DNA of 6,316 bases, taken from NCBI GenBank assembly GCA_017996595.1, contig JAGOGT010000036.1:1-6316 (forward strand). Reading direction: 5' to 3'. The first letter of the stretch is position 1. Each line of letters starts with the position of its first letter. Shown here in pieces: positions 1 to 6,240 of the stretch. The position numbers and the translations under genes were made by a program. This DNA comes from Candidatus Cloacimonadota bacterium (GTDB lineage Bacteria; Cloacimonadota; Cloacimonadia; Cloacimonadales; Cloacimonadaceae). The notes under the pieces were generated by a model. It saw nothing but the letters and a program-made list of their open reading frames with translations. It was not told the origin of the DNA and searched no databases.

Positions 1-947
1 TTAAAACCCTTATCCGGGAATATAAAGCCCGCGCTGAAAGCGGGATCATGTATGCCGGGCATGGAGTTGCCATCCATCGCATGCTGAAGCCCTTATCGCA
101 GCTCTACCACTGGGAAGATATCACCTACGGGCTGGGCTATTATCACTTCCTTTGCGATGTGGTGGAAAGCATGGACAAGGGAATGACGGATATTATCGAA
201 GAACTGGATTGGATAAAGAAAACTTTCTTCACCACGCAAAACCTGCTGATCAGCCTTACAGCCGGAGCCGAAGACATCCCCGTGGCCTTCAAGGAATTGG
301 GAGCGCTATTGGCACCGGTGTCGCAAGAAGCCTATGTGGCCGTGGAAAATCACTATGCCATCCGCAATTTCAATGAAGGTATCTACGCTCCCGTGAAGGT
401 GCAATATTGCGCCAAGGGGGGTAATTTCTTCCGCAAGGGTTATTCCTATTCCGGAAAGCTGCGGGTGCTGAATAACGTGATCAATAATAGCTATCTCTAT
501 CAGGAACTGCGTGTGAAAGGTGGAGCTTATGGCAATATCAGCAGCTTCACTCCCGGTGGTTACCAGTACTTTGTATCCTATCGTGATCCGAATCTGCGGG
601 AAACCCTGGATGTATATGATGCGCTGCCTGAATATCTGCGTAGCTTCGATTGCAACAAACGGGAGATGGATAAATATATCATCGGTGATGTGTCCCATCT
701 GGATTATCCCGAAACTCCCGAAGAAACAGGACGCAAAGCTGATGAGGACTATATCACCGGATTTACGTATGAAGACCGTCAGCAGATTCGCGATGAAGTG
801 CTCTCCACCAAGGTGGAAGATATCCGTGGCTATGCCGATATGGTGGAAGCGCTGATGAGCAAAAACCACTATGCAGTGTTTGGCTCCGAAAGTAAAGTGA
901 AGGAAGCAGCAGAGCTATTCGATGAAGTGATCCCTGCCCTGAAATAG
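1..947 (+). CDS. M16C metallopeptidase, presequence protease (PreP)-like, C-terminal part only
   Basis: This is the 3' end of a gene that starts before the window. The frame is open from base 3 with no stop, so 314 residues are visible; the ATG at 48 is internal, not the start. M16C enzymes (PreP, CymA, falcilysin) are zinc peptidases of about 950-1000 residues, with two clam-shell halves that enclose and degrade peptides. The visible part covers the end of the third domain and the fourth, non-catalytic domain. The family signature LRVKGGAYG is at nt 507-533; its Arg and Tyr are six residues apart, as in the PreP substrate-anchoring pair. It is followed by the typical SYRDPNL (nt 576-596) and the conserved helical end. 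The HxxEH zinc site lies in the first domain and cannot be checked here. The stop is TAG at 945-947, and rsgA follows after 4 nt. The family assignment is firm; cellular location and substrate are unknown, and any signal peptide would be outside the window. Confidence 0.93.
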   Translation, partial: KTLIREYKARAESGIMYAGHGVAIHRMLKPLSQLYHWEDITYGLGYYHFLCDVVESMDKGMTDIIEELDWIKKTFFTTQNLLISLTAGAEDIPVAFKELGALLAPVSQEAYVAVENHYAIRNFNEGIYAPVKVQYCAKGGNFFRKGYSYSGKLRVLNNVINNSYLYQELRVKGGAYGNISSFTPGGYQYFVSYRDPNLRETLDVYDALPEYLRSFDCNKREMDKYIIGDVSHLDYPETPEETGRKADEDYITGFTYEDRQQIRDEVLSTKVEDIRGYADMVEALMSKNHYAVFGSESKVKEAAELFDEVIPALK

Positions 948-951
948 GCTA

Positions 952-2016
952 ATGAAGCAAAAAGACAAGAAACAGAGCCCCAGATTCAAAGGCAAGCTGA
1001 AGAGTATCAGCCTGCCTGATCTGGATATTCTGGACGATATCAAGGACGCTCCGCTCTATAAAACTGCCCGCACCGGCAGCAAGAAAAGTATCTCCCGCAA
1101 AGAGGGAACTCAGCTGGTGGAAGGCAGAATCACAGAGATCATGAGCAATTATCAATATCTGGTGGAAGCACAAGGGACTATCCACAGCGCTACCATGAGC
1201 GGACGCCTGAAGCAATTCCTGTACAATAGCCACGCTCTTGCCGCAGTGGGAGACAAGGTGCAGCTTGATCTCTCCACCACGCCGGATTTTCGCATCGAGC
1301 AGGTGCTGCCTCGCAAGAATGCCCTCATTCGTTTTGGCAGCGGTGCCTTTCAAAAGGAAATCGTGCTGGCAGCCAATATCGACCAGGTGATCATCACTTC
1401 CAGCTGGAAAATGCCCTATTTCAAGCCCGGACTGGTGGATCGCTATCTGTGCATTGCCGCCATCCAGGGCATCGCTCCGGTGGTGGTGATAAACAAGATT
1501 GACCTGCTGGATGATGAGAAAGAGCTGGAGGAAGCGCTGTCCTATTACCGCGATCTGGAGATTCCCCTGGTTTGCACCTCCACACAAAGCGGACAAGGCA
1601 TGGAAGAGCTAAAAGCCATGCTGAAAGATAAGGATTCGGTTTTCACCGGGCATTCGGGAACGGGTAAGACCTCGCTGATAAATTTCTATGAGCCGGATCT
1701 GGACCTGGCCACAGCGGAAGTAAGCGATTTTAACGAAAAAGGCAAGCATACCACCACCCAGGCCATCCTTTTACCCTGGAGCTTTGGCGGCCACCTGCTG
1801 GATACTCCGGGGATCAAAACCATTAGCTTGCATGCAGATCATAAACAATTAATCCCCAAGGTATTTCCCGGTTTTGACAAGCTCTATGCCAATTGCCGCT
1901 TCCGCGATTGCAGCCACATCCACGAAGCGCATTGCGCCGTGCTGGAAGCCTTGGAACAAGATTTGATCCCCATAGAGCGCTATGATAGCTATCGCAGCAT
2001 CTACGAAAGCCTATAG
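952..2016 (+). CDS. rsgA: Ribosome small subunit-dependent GTPase A (RsgA/YjeQ)
   Basis: RsgA is a circularly permuted GTPase that binds the 30S subunit late in assembly, checks the decoding centre and releases RbfA. The 354 residues show the diagnostic permuted order: an OB-fold at about 53-118, G4 NKID at 181-184, then G1 GHSGTGKT at 233-240, switch I GKHTTT at 264-269 with the Mg-binding Thr and the His typical of the family, and G3 DTPG at 284-287. A C-terminal zinc knuckle follows with C315, C320, H322 and C328. About 50 residues rich in Lys and Ser precede the OB-fold, a somewhat long basic N-terminus that may contact rRNA (inference). ATG 952 is the first possible start, because an in-frame TGA sits at 940-942 and the next Met is residue 64, inside the OB-fold. 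No good Shine-Dalgarno is seen, and the preceding stop is only 4 nt away, so translational coupling to the peptidase gene is likely. Confidence 0.97.
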   Translation: MKQKDKKQSPRFKGKLKSISLPDLDILDDIKDAPLYKTARTGSKKSISRKEGTQLVEGRITEIMSNYQYLVEAQGTIHSATMSGRLKQFLYNSHALAAVGDKVQLDLSTTPDFRIEQVLPRKNALIRFGSGAFQKEIVLAANIDQVIITSSWKMPYFKPGLVDRYLCIAAIQGIAPVVVINKIDLLDDEKELEEALSYYRDLEIPLVCTSTQSGQGMEELKAMLKDKDSVFTGHSGTGKTSLINFYEPDLDLATAEVSDFNEKGKHTTTQAILLPWSFGGHLLDTPGIKTISLHADHKQLIPKVFPGFDKLYANCRFRDCSHIHEAHCAVLEALEQDLIPIERYDSYRSIYESL

Positions 2017-2020
2017 GAAG
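2015..2020 (+). promoter_or_regulatory. Ribosome binding site of nadK
   Basis: AGGAAG overlaps the TAG stop codon of rsgA (2014-2016) and lies 4 nt before the nadK ATG at 2025. It supports the chosen start and suggests that ribosomes finishing rsgA re-initiate on nadK. Confidence 0.6.
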
Positions 2021-2024
2021 CAGC

Positions 2025-2879
2025 ATGCGTAATTTTGCCATCTGCATCAATCCCTCCTTTGCCGATAAGCAAAGCATCTTTATGCTCCTGGAAAAGCTGC
2101 GTGCCGGCACGGATATCGCCTATTACAGCTCCTGGGACAATCAGGAATTGCCTGCCGGACTGGTGAGCAGCCTGGAGAAAGGCAAAAAGAAAATCACCAT
2201 CGATTGCATCCTGGTATTTGGCGGTGATGGTACGATTCTAAAGGCCAAGCAGCTTGCCCTGGATACCGGAGCGCCAATCCTGGGCATCAATCTGGGCTAT
2301 CTGGGCTTTTTATCCGAAAGCGTATTGCCCGAAATCGCTTCATCCCTGCAAGACCTGAAAAACGGTAAGTATAAGATATTGCAGAGAATGCTGATCGAAT
2401 GCCAGCTGAAGCGCCAGGGAGTGCGCCGCTTTGAGGGCCTGGCCTTGAATGATGCCGTGATCCACAAGGCAGGGAGTGCCGGGCTTATCCATGTGCGCAT
2501 CAAGGCCTCGCAGCGCTATGTTTTTGACACCCGTTGCGATGGCGTGATCGTTTGTACTCCCACCGGTTCCACTGCTTATTCTCTGGCCGCAGGAGGGCCA
2601 ATTTTAAGTCCCCAGATGAAGGCCATGGTATTGTCTCCGCTAAATCCACACATTCTATCCATGCGCCCCATGGTTTTCCCTGCCGAAGAAAAGCTCTCGC
2701 TGAAGGTTTACGGCCTTTCTGAGCCAGCCATGCTGCAAATGGATGGGGAAAACAGCTGCCGTCTGGAAGAGGGAGACGAGGTGCTGATCACGGCTTCCGA
2801 GCGCAGTGTATCCTTCATCAAGCTCTCAAACCGCACTTTCTTCAAAATCCTGCGCAACAAATTGCATCTGGGTAAGTAA
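2025..2879 (+). CDS. nadK: NAD kinase (NAD(+) + ATP to NADP(+))
   Basis: NadK phosphorylates NAD to NADP in the cytosol and is the main source of the NADPH pool. The 284 residues match the usual bacterial length. The family motifs are in order: GGDGT at 66-70 with the catalytic Asp 68, LGINLGYLGFL at 86-96, ND at 142-143 in the NAD-binding loop, the glycine-rich TPTGSTAYSLAAGGP at 178-192, and MDGE at 239-242 near the end. No key residue is missing. The N-terminal ICINPSF matches the first beta strand, so the start at 2025 is sound and has an AGGAAG ribosome site. The TAA stop shares one base with the ATG of recN. NadK next to recN is a recurring arrangement in bacteria, sometimes with argR between them; argR is absent here. 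Confidence 0.97.
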   Translation: MRNFAICINPSFADKQSIFMLLEKLRAGTDIAYYSSWDNQELPAGLVSSLEKGKKKITIDCILVFGGDGTILKAKQLALDTGAPILGINLGYLGFLSESVLPEIASSLQDLKNGKYKILQRMLIECQLKRQGVRRFEGLALNDAVIHKAGSAGLIHVRIKASQRYVFDTRCDGVIVCTPTGSTAYSLAAGGPILSPQMKAMVLSPLNPHILSMRPMVFPAEEKLSLKVYGLSEPAMLQMDGENSCRLEEGDEVLITASERSVSFIKLSNRTFFKILRNKLHLGK

Positions 2880-4582
2880 TGCTGCGCGAACTATATATCA
2901 AGAACTATCTGATGATGCCGGAGATCAGGCTGCCCTTTGCGGAAGGCCTAACCGTGATCAGCGGTGAAACAGGTGCCGGTAAATCCATTCTGGTTGGCTC
3001 TATTGCCCTCATCTTTGGCGACAATGCACCCGGAGTGGAGGCTTATGATCCCAAGCAGCCTGTGTATCTGGAAGCCACTTTGCAGGTGAATGACGATCCG
3101 GCCTTGCATGAGCTTCTTCGTCAATGTGCCTGCGAGGATTCCGGCGAGATCGTAGTAGCCCGTGAGATAAGCAGCGCAGGCAAATCCAGCTATTTCCTGA
3201 ATGGCCGCAAGGTAGCGGTAGCCGTGGTGAAAGAGCTGCGGCCACTATTAATCGATTTTCATCATCAGCGTGATCAACAGAAATTGCTAAGCCCTGCAGT
3301 GCAGCTGGATTTACTGGATGCCTATGCGGGGGGCACCGATCAGCGTGAAGCCTTTGCCATGGCCTTCCGGCAGCTAAAAAGCGATCTGCATGCATTAGAA
3401 GCCCTGAAAGCGGATGCCCTGGCCAAGGCAAGGATGAAAGAGCTTTATCAGTTTCAATACGATGAACTCTCTGCCGCCAAGCTGACAGAGGGCGAAGAAG
3501 GCAAGCTGCAGCAGGAATATGAGCTATTGTCCCATGCTCAGGAGATTGCCCAGACCACTCTGGAAATCAGGGAGCAGCTCTTTGAAACGGAAAATGCCAT
3601 TTATGACCAGCTTAATACTGCCTATGCCCGTTTGGAACACTATAAAGAGATGAATCCCCAGCTGCAGGAAGCGGCACAATGCCTGGCGCAATCCATGCAA
3701 ATGCTCCAGGATACCGATAAAGCACTGGTTTCTCTGGACGGACTGGAGAATGCCGATCCCGACCGTCTGGAGCTGATTCAGGCACGCCTGGACGAGATTA
3801 ATGCCCTGTCCTTCAAGCATAAGCTGCATAATACCGGCGAACTGATCGCCCTCATGAAGCAGCGCGAAAGCGAGATAAATGCTTACGAAAGCCGCGATCA
3901 GGAGATCGAAATCCTGCAGAAAAAGCTGGATAAGGACTATCTTGCCCTGCGTCGTGCTGCAGATGAACTGAGCATGTTGCGTGCTAAGGCGATCCCTGCG
4001 CTGGCCTCGGAATTGCAGATGCACATTCGGGAACTCAGCATCCCCCAGGCCCTATTAGAAATTACGATTGACAAAAAGACACAGCTGGATTTTGTATTAC
4101 CGGAATTCATTGCGGCGGTTACCGAAAGCGGACAGGACTGCATCCAATTCATGTTTTCGGCCAATGCCGGCTTTGCTTTGAAGCCTTTGGCAGCAGTAGC
4201 CAGCGGTGGTGAATTGTCCCGGATTCTTTTGGCGATCAAAAAAGTTCTGGCCGCCAAGATGCCTGCCAAACTGATGATTTTGGATGAAATCGACAGCGGC
4301 ATTGGTGGCAAAACAGCCGGACGTGTGGCGCAATTTATGTCCAGCCTGGCCAGGCGTCAGCAAGTTCTGGCGATTACGCATCTGGCGCAGATTGCGGCAG
4401 TGGCTGATGATCATCAGGCCATTGAAAAGCTGGATAGCAAAGAGCGTGGTCAGATCAGAATCAGAACCCTGAGCGCGGATGACAGGCTGCTGGAACTGGC
4501 AAGAATGCTTTCCGGTTCGCTGGGTCCCAAAGCGCTGGAACATGCAAAAGAGATGATATCTGAAATAAATAAGAGAGGTTAG
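2879..4582 (+). CDS. recN: DNA repair protein RecN (SMC-like ATPase)
   Basis: RecN is a cytosolic SMC-family ATPase recruited to double-strand breaks, where it helps hold and align DNA for RecA-dependent recombination. The 567 residues are near the usual length. The N-terminal head has Walker A GETGAGKS at 29-36 and a Q-loop region FHHQRDQQ at 127-134, a variant of the common HGQHEHQ. About residues 150-380 are charged and helical, forming the short coiled coil. The C-terminal head contains FMFSANAG at 424-431, the ABC signature ASGGELSR at 441-448, Walker B LMILDEID at 465-472, and the switch His 501 in ITHLAQIA. All ATPase parts are present, so the protein should be active. The start ATG overlaps the nadK stop (TAATG) and has only a weak ribosome site (GGTAAG at 2871-2876), which points to coupling. 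I see no LexA-type operator before it; control would be through the whole operon. Confidence 0.97.
   Translation: MLRELYIKNYLMMPEIRLPFAEGLTVISGETGAGKSILVGSIALIFGDNAPGVEAYDPKQPVYLEATLQVNDDPALHELLRQCACEDSGEIVVAREISSAGKSSYFLNGRKVAVAVVKELRPLLIDFHHQRDQQKLLSPAVQLDLLDAYAGGTDQREAFAMAFRQLKSDLHALEALKADALAKARMKELYQFQYDELSAAKLTEGEEGKLQQEYELLSHAQEIAQTTLEIREQLFETENAIYDQLNTAYARLEHYKEMNPQLQEAAQCLAQSMQMLQDTDKALVSLDGLENADPDRLELIQARLDEINALSFKHKLHNTGELIALMKQRESEINAYESRDQEIEILQKKLDKDYLALRRAADELSMLRAKAIPALASELQMHIRELSIPQALLEITIDKKTQLDFVLPEFIAAVTESGQDCIQFMFSANAGFALKPLAAVASGGELSRILLAIKKVLAAKMPAKLMILDEIDSGIGGKTAGRVAQFMSSLARRQQVLAITHLAQIAAVADDHQAIEKLDSKERGQIRIRTLSADDRLLELARMLSGSLGPKALEHAKEMISEINKRG
4571..4578 (+). promoter_or_regulatory. 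Ribosome binding site that fixes the GTG start at 4584
   Basis: AAGAGAGG lies within the last codons of recN and ends 5 nt before GTG at 4584. There is no ATG nearby; the next in-frame Met is residue 34, beyond the N-terminal membrane segment. Site, spacing and protein topology together support GTG as the start. Confidence 0.65.
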
Positions 4583-4583
4583 A

Positions 4584-5498
4584 GTGGATAAGAAAACAAG
4601 ACGCAGAGTAAAGGGAGTGGCAATTTTTATCGTTTTTTTGGCCTTGGCTACATCCTTGTTCCAGTACCAGAACAAAGCCGGGAAGATGGTGAATTTCAAT
4701 TTCAAGCCATCCCAGCAGGAATACCGGGACATCAAGTACATCAACAAAGCTCAGATCGCATTTTCTTCCGTCGATATCCCCAAAGCCCAGCAAGAGATCG
4801 GCAAGATCATTGCGGAGAAATCCAGCAAGCAAATCCGCAAGCAGAACGAACCCGGTTTTGGCGCTTACATCTTTAGCGTATCGCAGCAGGAACTCCCCAT
4901 GGTGGTGGATAAACTGCGCGGCATGGGCACTGTATCCTCACAAACCGAACAGATCGACACCTCCCTGGTGAATATTGATTATGAATCTGAAACCGCTCGC
5001 CTGGCATCTTACGAAAGAGAACAGGCCGATCTCGGAGCGGTGCGTTTCCCCACCGAAGTTCAGAATCGGCGCAAGGAAGCCCTCCACGGCCTCATCAATG
5101 AAACCCGCAACAATCTGGATAAACTGAAAGACGCCGGCAGTGTGCTGGTGTATATCACTCTGGTTCCCCAACAAAAGAGCAGCAACACCTTCGTAATGGT
5201 AAAGAACATGGCCCTCACCTTCCTCACCTGGCTGGGGATCTACGTGGTGGGTATCGTGCTGGTATATTTTGGCACCCGGTTGCTGATGTATTTCCTGGCT
5301 GCGATTGGCATCAAAGGCCTGGGCACCGGAGGCATCGGTGGAAGCTATCAGTATGGCGGTTATGGCAGTTACGGAGGATATAACAGCAAGTATTCCGGAC
5401 GCTACAGCTACGGCGGTGGCAAACGGAAAGTAAAAAGAGTTTACAAGGACAAACGCAGCACCCCCACTTCTGAGGACGACACGGAATCCTCATCCTGA
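4584..5498 (+). CDS. Membrane-anchored DUF4349-like protein with Gly/Tyr-rich tail, function unknown
   Basis: The 304-residue protein starts with a basic stretch (KKTRRRVK) and one hydrophobic segment at about 11-26, with no lipobox Cys, so an uncleaved anchor is likely. Residues 50-195 follow the DUF4349 pattern as I know it: a strand (YINKAQIAFSSVDI), a helix, a second strand (AYIFSVSQQELP), LRGMGTVSSQ, then a conserved-looking DTSLVNIDYESETARL, a charged helix, and a closing strand VLVYITLVP. The helical part is shorter than in typical members, so membership is probable rather than certain. A strong hydrophobic stretch at 209-242, interrupted by TR at 231-232, gives one or two further membrane passes. 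The tail is unusual: Gly/Tyr/Ser-rich at 245-279, basic at 280-291 (KRKVKRVYKDKR), then acidic and Ser-rich to the end. The domain probably lies outside the cytoplasmic membrane and the tail on either side, depending on the number of passes. It sits 1 nt after recN and 12 nt before the nfeD-like gene, which suggests a membrane role shared with the latter. Confidence 0.8.
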   Translation: MDKKTRRRVKGVAIFIVFLALATSLFQYQNKAGKMVNFNFKPSQQEYRDIKYINKAQIAFSSVDIPKAQQEIGKIIAEKSSKQIRKQNEPGFGAYIFSVSQQELPMVVDKLRGMGTVSSQTEQIDTSLVNIDYESETARLASYEREQADLGAVRFPTEVQNRRKEALHGLINETRNNLDKLKDAGSVLVYITLVPQQKSSNTFVMVKNMALTFLTWLGIYVVGIVLVYFGTRLLMYFLAAIGIKGLGTGGIGGSYQYGGYGSYGGYNSKYSGRYSYGGGKRKVKRVYKDKRSTPTSEDDTESSS

Positions 5499-5499
5499 T

Positions 5500-5505
5500 A
5501 GGAGG
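5500..5505 (+). promoter_or_regulatory. Strong Shine-Dalgarno of the nfeD-like gene
   Basis: AGGAGG is a perfect Shine-Dalgarno core, ending 5 nt before ATG 5511 and lying in the 12-nt gap after the TGA stop at 5496-5498. It is the best ribosome site in the window and suggests that this gene is translated well independently of its neighbour. Confidence 0.75.
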
Positions 5506-5510
5506 ATAGC

Positions 5511-5963
5511 ATGGATTTATTAGCACCCTGGCATATTTGGATGATGCTTGGCATCGGCTTCATCATCATTGAGATTATCGATCCCGCTTTTTTCTTTCTG
5601 TCTTTGGGGATCGGAGCGCTCGTTACGGGACTGCTCAGTTTGCTCCCGATCGTTAGCAGCAGCATTCCCCTGCAGATTCTGCTTTTTGCCATCTTCAGCT
5701 TCATTGCCTTCCTCTTTATGCGGAAACTGGGCAAAAAAGTTTTGAAATATCCGGGAAGCGAAACCAACGTTTTTGCGCTGAAGGGTAAGCCCGGCTTCGT
5801 TATCAAAGAAATCCCCGCTGAAGGCAAAGGCTATGTGAAGATCGGCGGAGAAGAATGGTCAGCCGTGGAAGAACAAGGCCTGGCCCTCACCAAAGATACA
5901 AAAATAGAAGTGGTGGGCATTGACGGGAATAAGCTGATAGTGAAACAGGTGACTTTGAGTTAG
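5511..5963 (+). CDS. Short NfeD-family membrane protein
   Basis: NfeD proteins pair with SPFH/stomatin proteins (for example E. coli QmcA and YbbJ) and are thought to help organise membrane microdomains; the biochemical role is not settled. The 150 residues fit the short form without the ClpP-like protease domain. Three membrane segments are visible at about 7-23, 27-48 and 53-70, with the family-typical WHIWMMLGIGFIIIEII start and an acidic residue in helix 1. A basic loop (RKLGKKVLK) leads to a small soluble OB-like beta domain at about 84-148, containing GKGYVKIGGEEWSAV at 105-119, the characteristic NfeD motif. The start has a perfect AGGAGG. The stop TAG at 5961-5963 is part of the first unit of a heptamer repeat. 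No SPFH gene follows within the remaining 353 bases, so the partner, if any, lies elsewhere. This is the last gene of the unit. Confidence 0.9.
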   Translation: MDLLAPWHIWMMLGIGFIIIEIIDPAFFFLSLGIGALVTGLLSLLPIVSSSIPLQILLFAIFSFIAFLFMRKLGKKVLKYPGSETNVFALKGKPGFVIKEIPAEGKGYVKIGGEEWSAVEEQGLALTKDTKIEVVGIDGNKLIVKQVTLS

Positions 5964-6014
5964 AAGTTAGACGTTAGGCGTTAGGCGTTAGGCGTTAGAA
6001 GTTAAGAGTTAGCG
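5959..6014 (+). repeat. Tandem heptamer repeat, 8 units of GTTAGNN type
   Basis: Eight consecutive in-phase 7-bp units fill exactly 56 bases. Units 3 to 5 are identical GTTAGGC; units 1 and 6 are GTTAGAA, unit 2 is GTTAGAC, unit 7 is GTTAAGA and unit 8 is GTTAGCG. All eight keep GTTA, and seven keep GTTAG. The first unit covers the last Ser codon and the stop codon of the nfeD-like gene, and the last base of unit 8 is the first base of the following palindrome. Because 7 is not a multiple of 3, TAG or TAA appears in every frame on both strands, so the array blocks translation completely. The identical centre and diverged edges suggest growth by slippage. Confidence 0.9.
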
Positions 6015-6043
6015 GGCGACCCACCGGTCGCCCCTACTTTTTT
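6014..6043 (+). terminator. Rho-independent-type terminator of the operon, also a palindromic repeat candidate
   Basis: GGGCGACC (6014-6021) and GGTCGCCC (6026-6033) form a perfect 8-bp GC-rich stem with a 4-nt loop (CACC), followed after CTAC by six T at 6038-6043. Position (50 nt after the last stop codon), strand and T run fit an intrinsic terminator for the six-gene unit. The 4 bases between stem and T run make it slightly imperfect. From memory, closely similar palindromes of the form GGGCGACC...GGTCGCCCCTAC occur as dispersed intergenic repeats in several environmental bacteria, so it may be a repeat element that also works as a terminator. Confidence 0.65.
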
Positions 6044-6099
6044 GAACAGGGGAAGCAACAGCACAGCACAACGGCATGCTAGATATACTGTTACCATGA

Positions 6100-6147
6100 G
6101 ATGCCCATGTGATGCCCGGGCAATTGCATGGTCATCACATGGGCATC
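6100..6147. repeat. Perfect 15-bp inverted repeat with 18-nt loop
   Basis: GATGCCCATGTGATG at 6100-6114 is matched exactly by CATCACATGGGCATC at 6133-6147. Allowing one mismatch (6099/6148), three more pairs form and the stem reaches 19 positions (6096-6114 with 6133-6151). The loop (6115-6132) contains CCCGGG and the small palindrome GCAATTGC. GATGCCC occurs twice, at 6100 and 6111, so an alternative shorter stem with 6141-6147 is possible. No T run follows, so it is not an ordinary terminator. It could be a dispersed palindromic element, a structured RNA end or a binding site for a dimeric protein; the sequence alone does not decide. Confidence 0.85.
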
Positions 6148-6169
6148 GCATAGTGAAGGATTTGGGATG

Positions 6170-6218
6170 CTGGCGGTTGAAACCGCCAGAGATGGTGGAT
6201 AATCCCTTTCAGGGATAG
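6170..6218. repeat. Double-hairpin module, copy 1
   Basis: The first hairpin, CTGGCGGTTGAAACCGCCAG (6170-6189), has perfect 9-bp arms around GA. After AGATGGTGGATA comes a second hairpin with arms ATCCCT (6202-6207) and AGGGAT (6211-6216) around TTC. The stretch from ACCGCC (6182) to GATAG (6218) aligns with copy 2 at 6256-6290, with a 3-base length difference and a few substitutions. The second hairpin read on the - strand has the same TGAA core as the first. It is likely a unit of a dispersed intergenic repeat. Confidence 0.7.
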
Positions 6219-6219
6219 G

Positions 6220-6240
6220 GTTTGCGGTGAAACGCTAAAC
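6220..6240. repeat. Weak hairpin between the two modules
   Basis: GTTTGCG (6220-6226) can pair with CGC and AAAC (6233-6235 and 6237-6240), with one bulged T at 6236 and the loop GTGAAA. It again carries TGAA in the loop and may be a decayed relative of the neighbouring hairpins. Short stems of this kind also arise by chance, so confidence is low. Confidence 0.3.

Noticed and set aside
48..50. ATG at 48 as start of the first gene
   Set aside because: The frame is open upstream to the window edge and the residues encoded before it (for example REYKARAESG) are part of the conserved M16C domain, so this Met is internal.
306..869. Long open frame on the - strand inside the peptidase gene
   Set aside because: It lies wholly within a well-supported conserved gene, has no recognisable protein features and reflects the codon bias of the + strand gene.
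4097..4832. Open frames on the - strand across the recN end and the start of the next gene
   Set aside because: They overlap the conserved ABC signature and Walker B region of recN, and their translations show no domain; they are shadows of the + strand genes.
5548..5745. Second open frame inside the nfeD-like gene on the + strand
   Set aside because: The Ser/Leu-rich translation is what a frame shift over a membrane-protein gene gives; there is no ribosome site, and the main frame has clear NfeD features.
5973..5993. Telomere-like TTAGGC repeats
   Set aside because: The period is 7 (GTTAGGC), not 6, only three perfect units exist, and the setting is a bacterial operon end.
5959..6014. Integron attC/attI-like core sites: GTTAGGC and GTTAGAC fit the GTTRRRY core consensus
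   Set aside because: The units are back to back with no inverse core RYYYAAC partner downstream, no imperfect palindrome between paired cores, and no cassette genes or integrase in the window. A simple heptamer repeat explains the match.
6084..6089. Possible -10 box TATACT for a promoter reading rightward
   Set aside because: No acceptable -35 element lies 16-18 bases upstream, and no gene start follows within the window.
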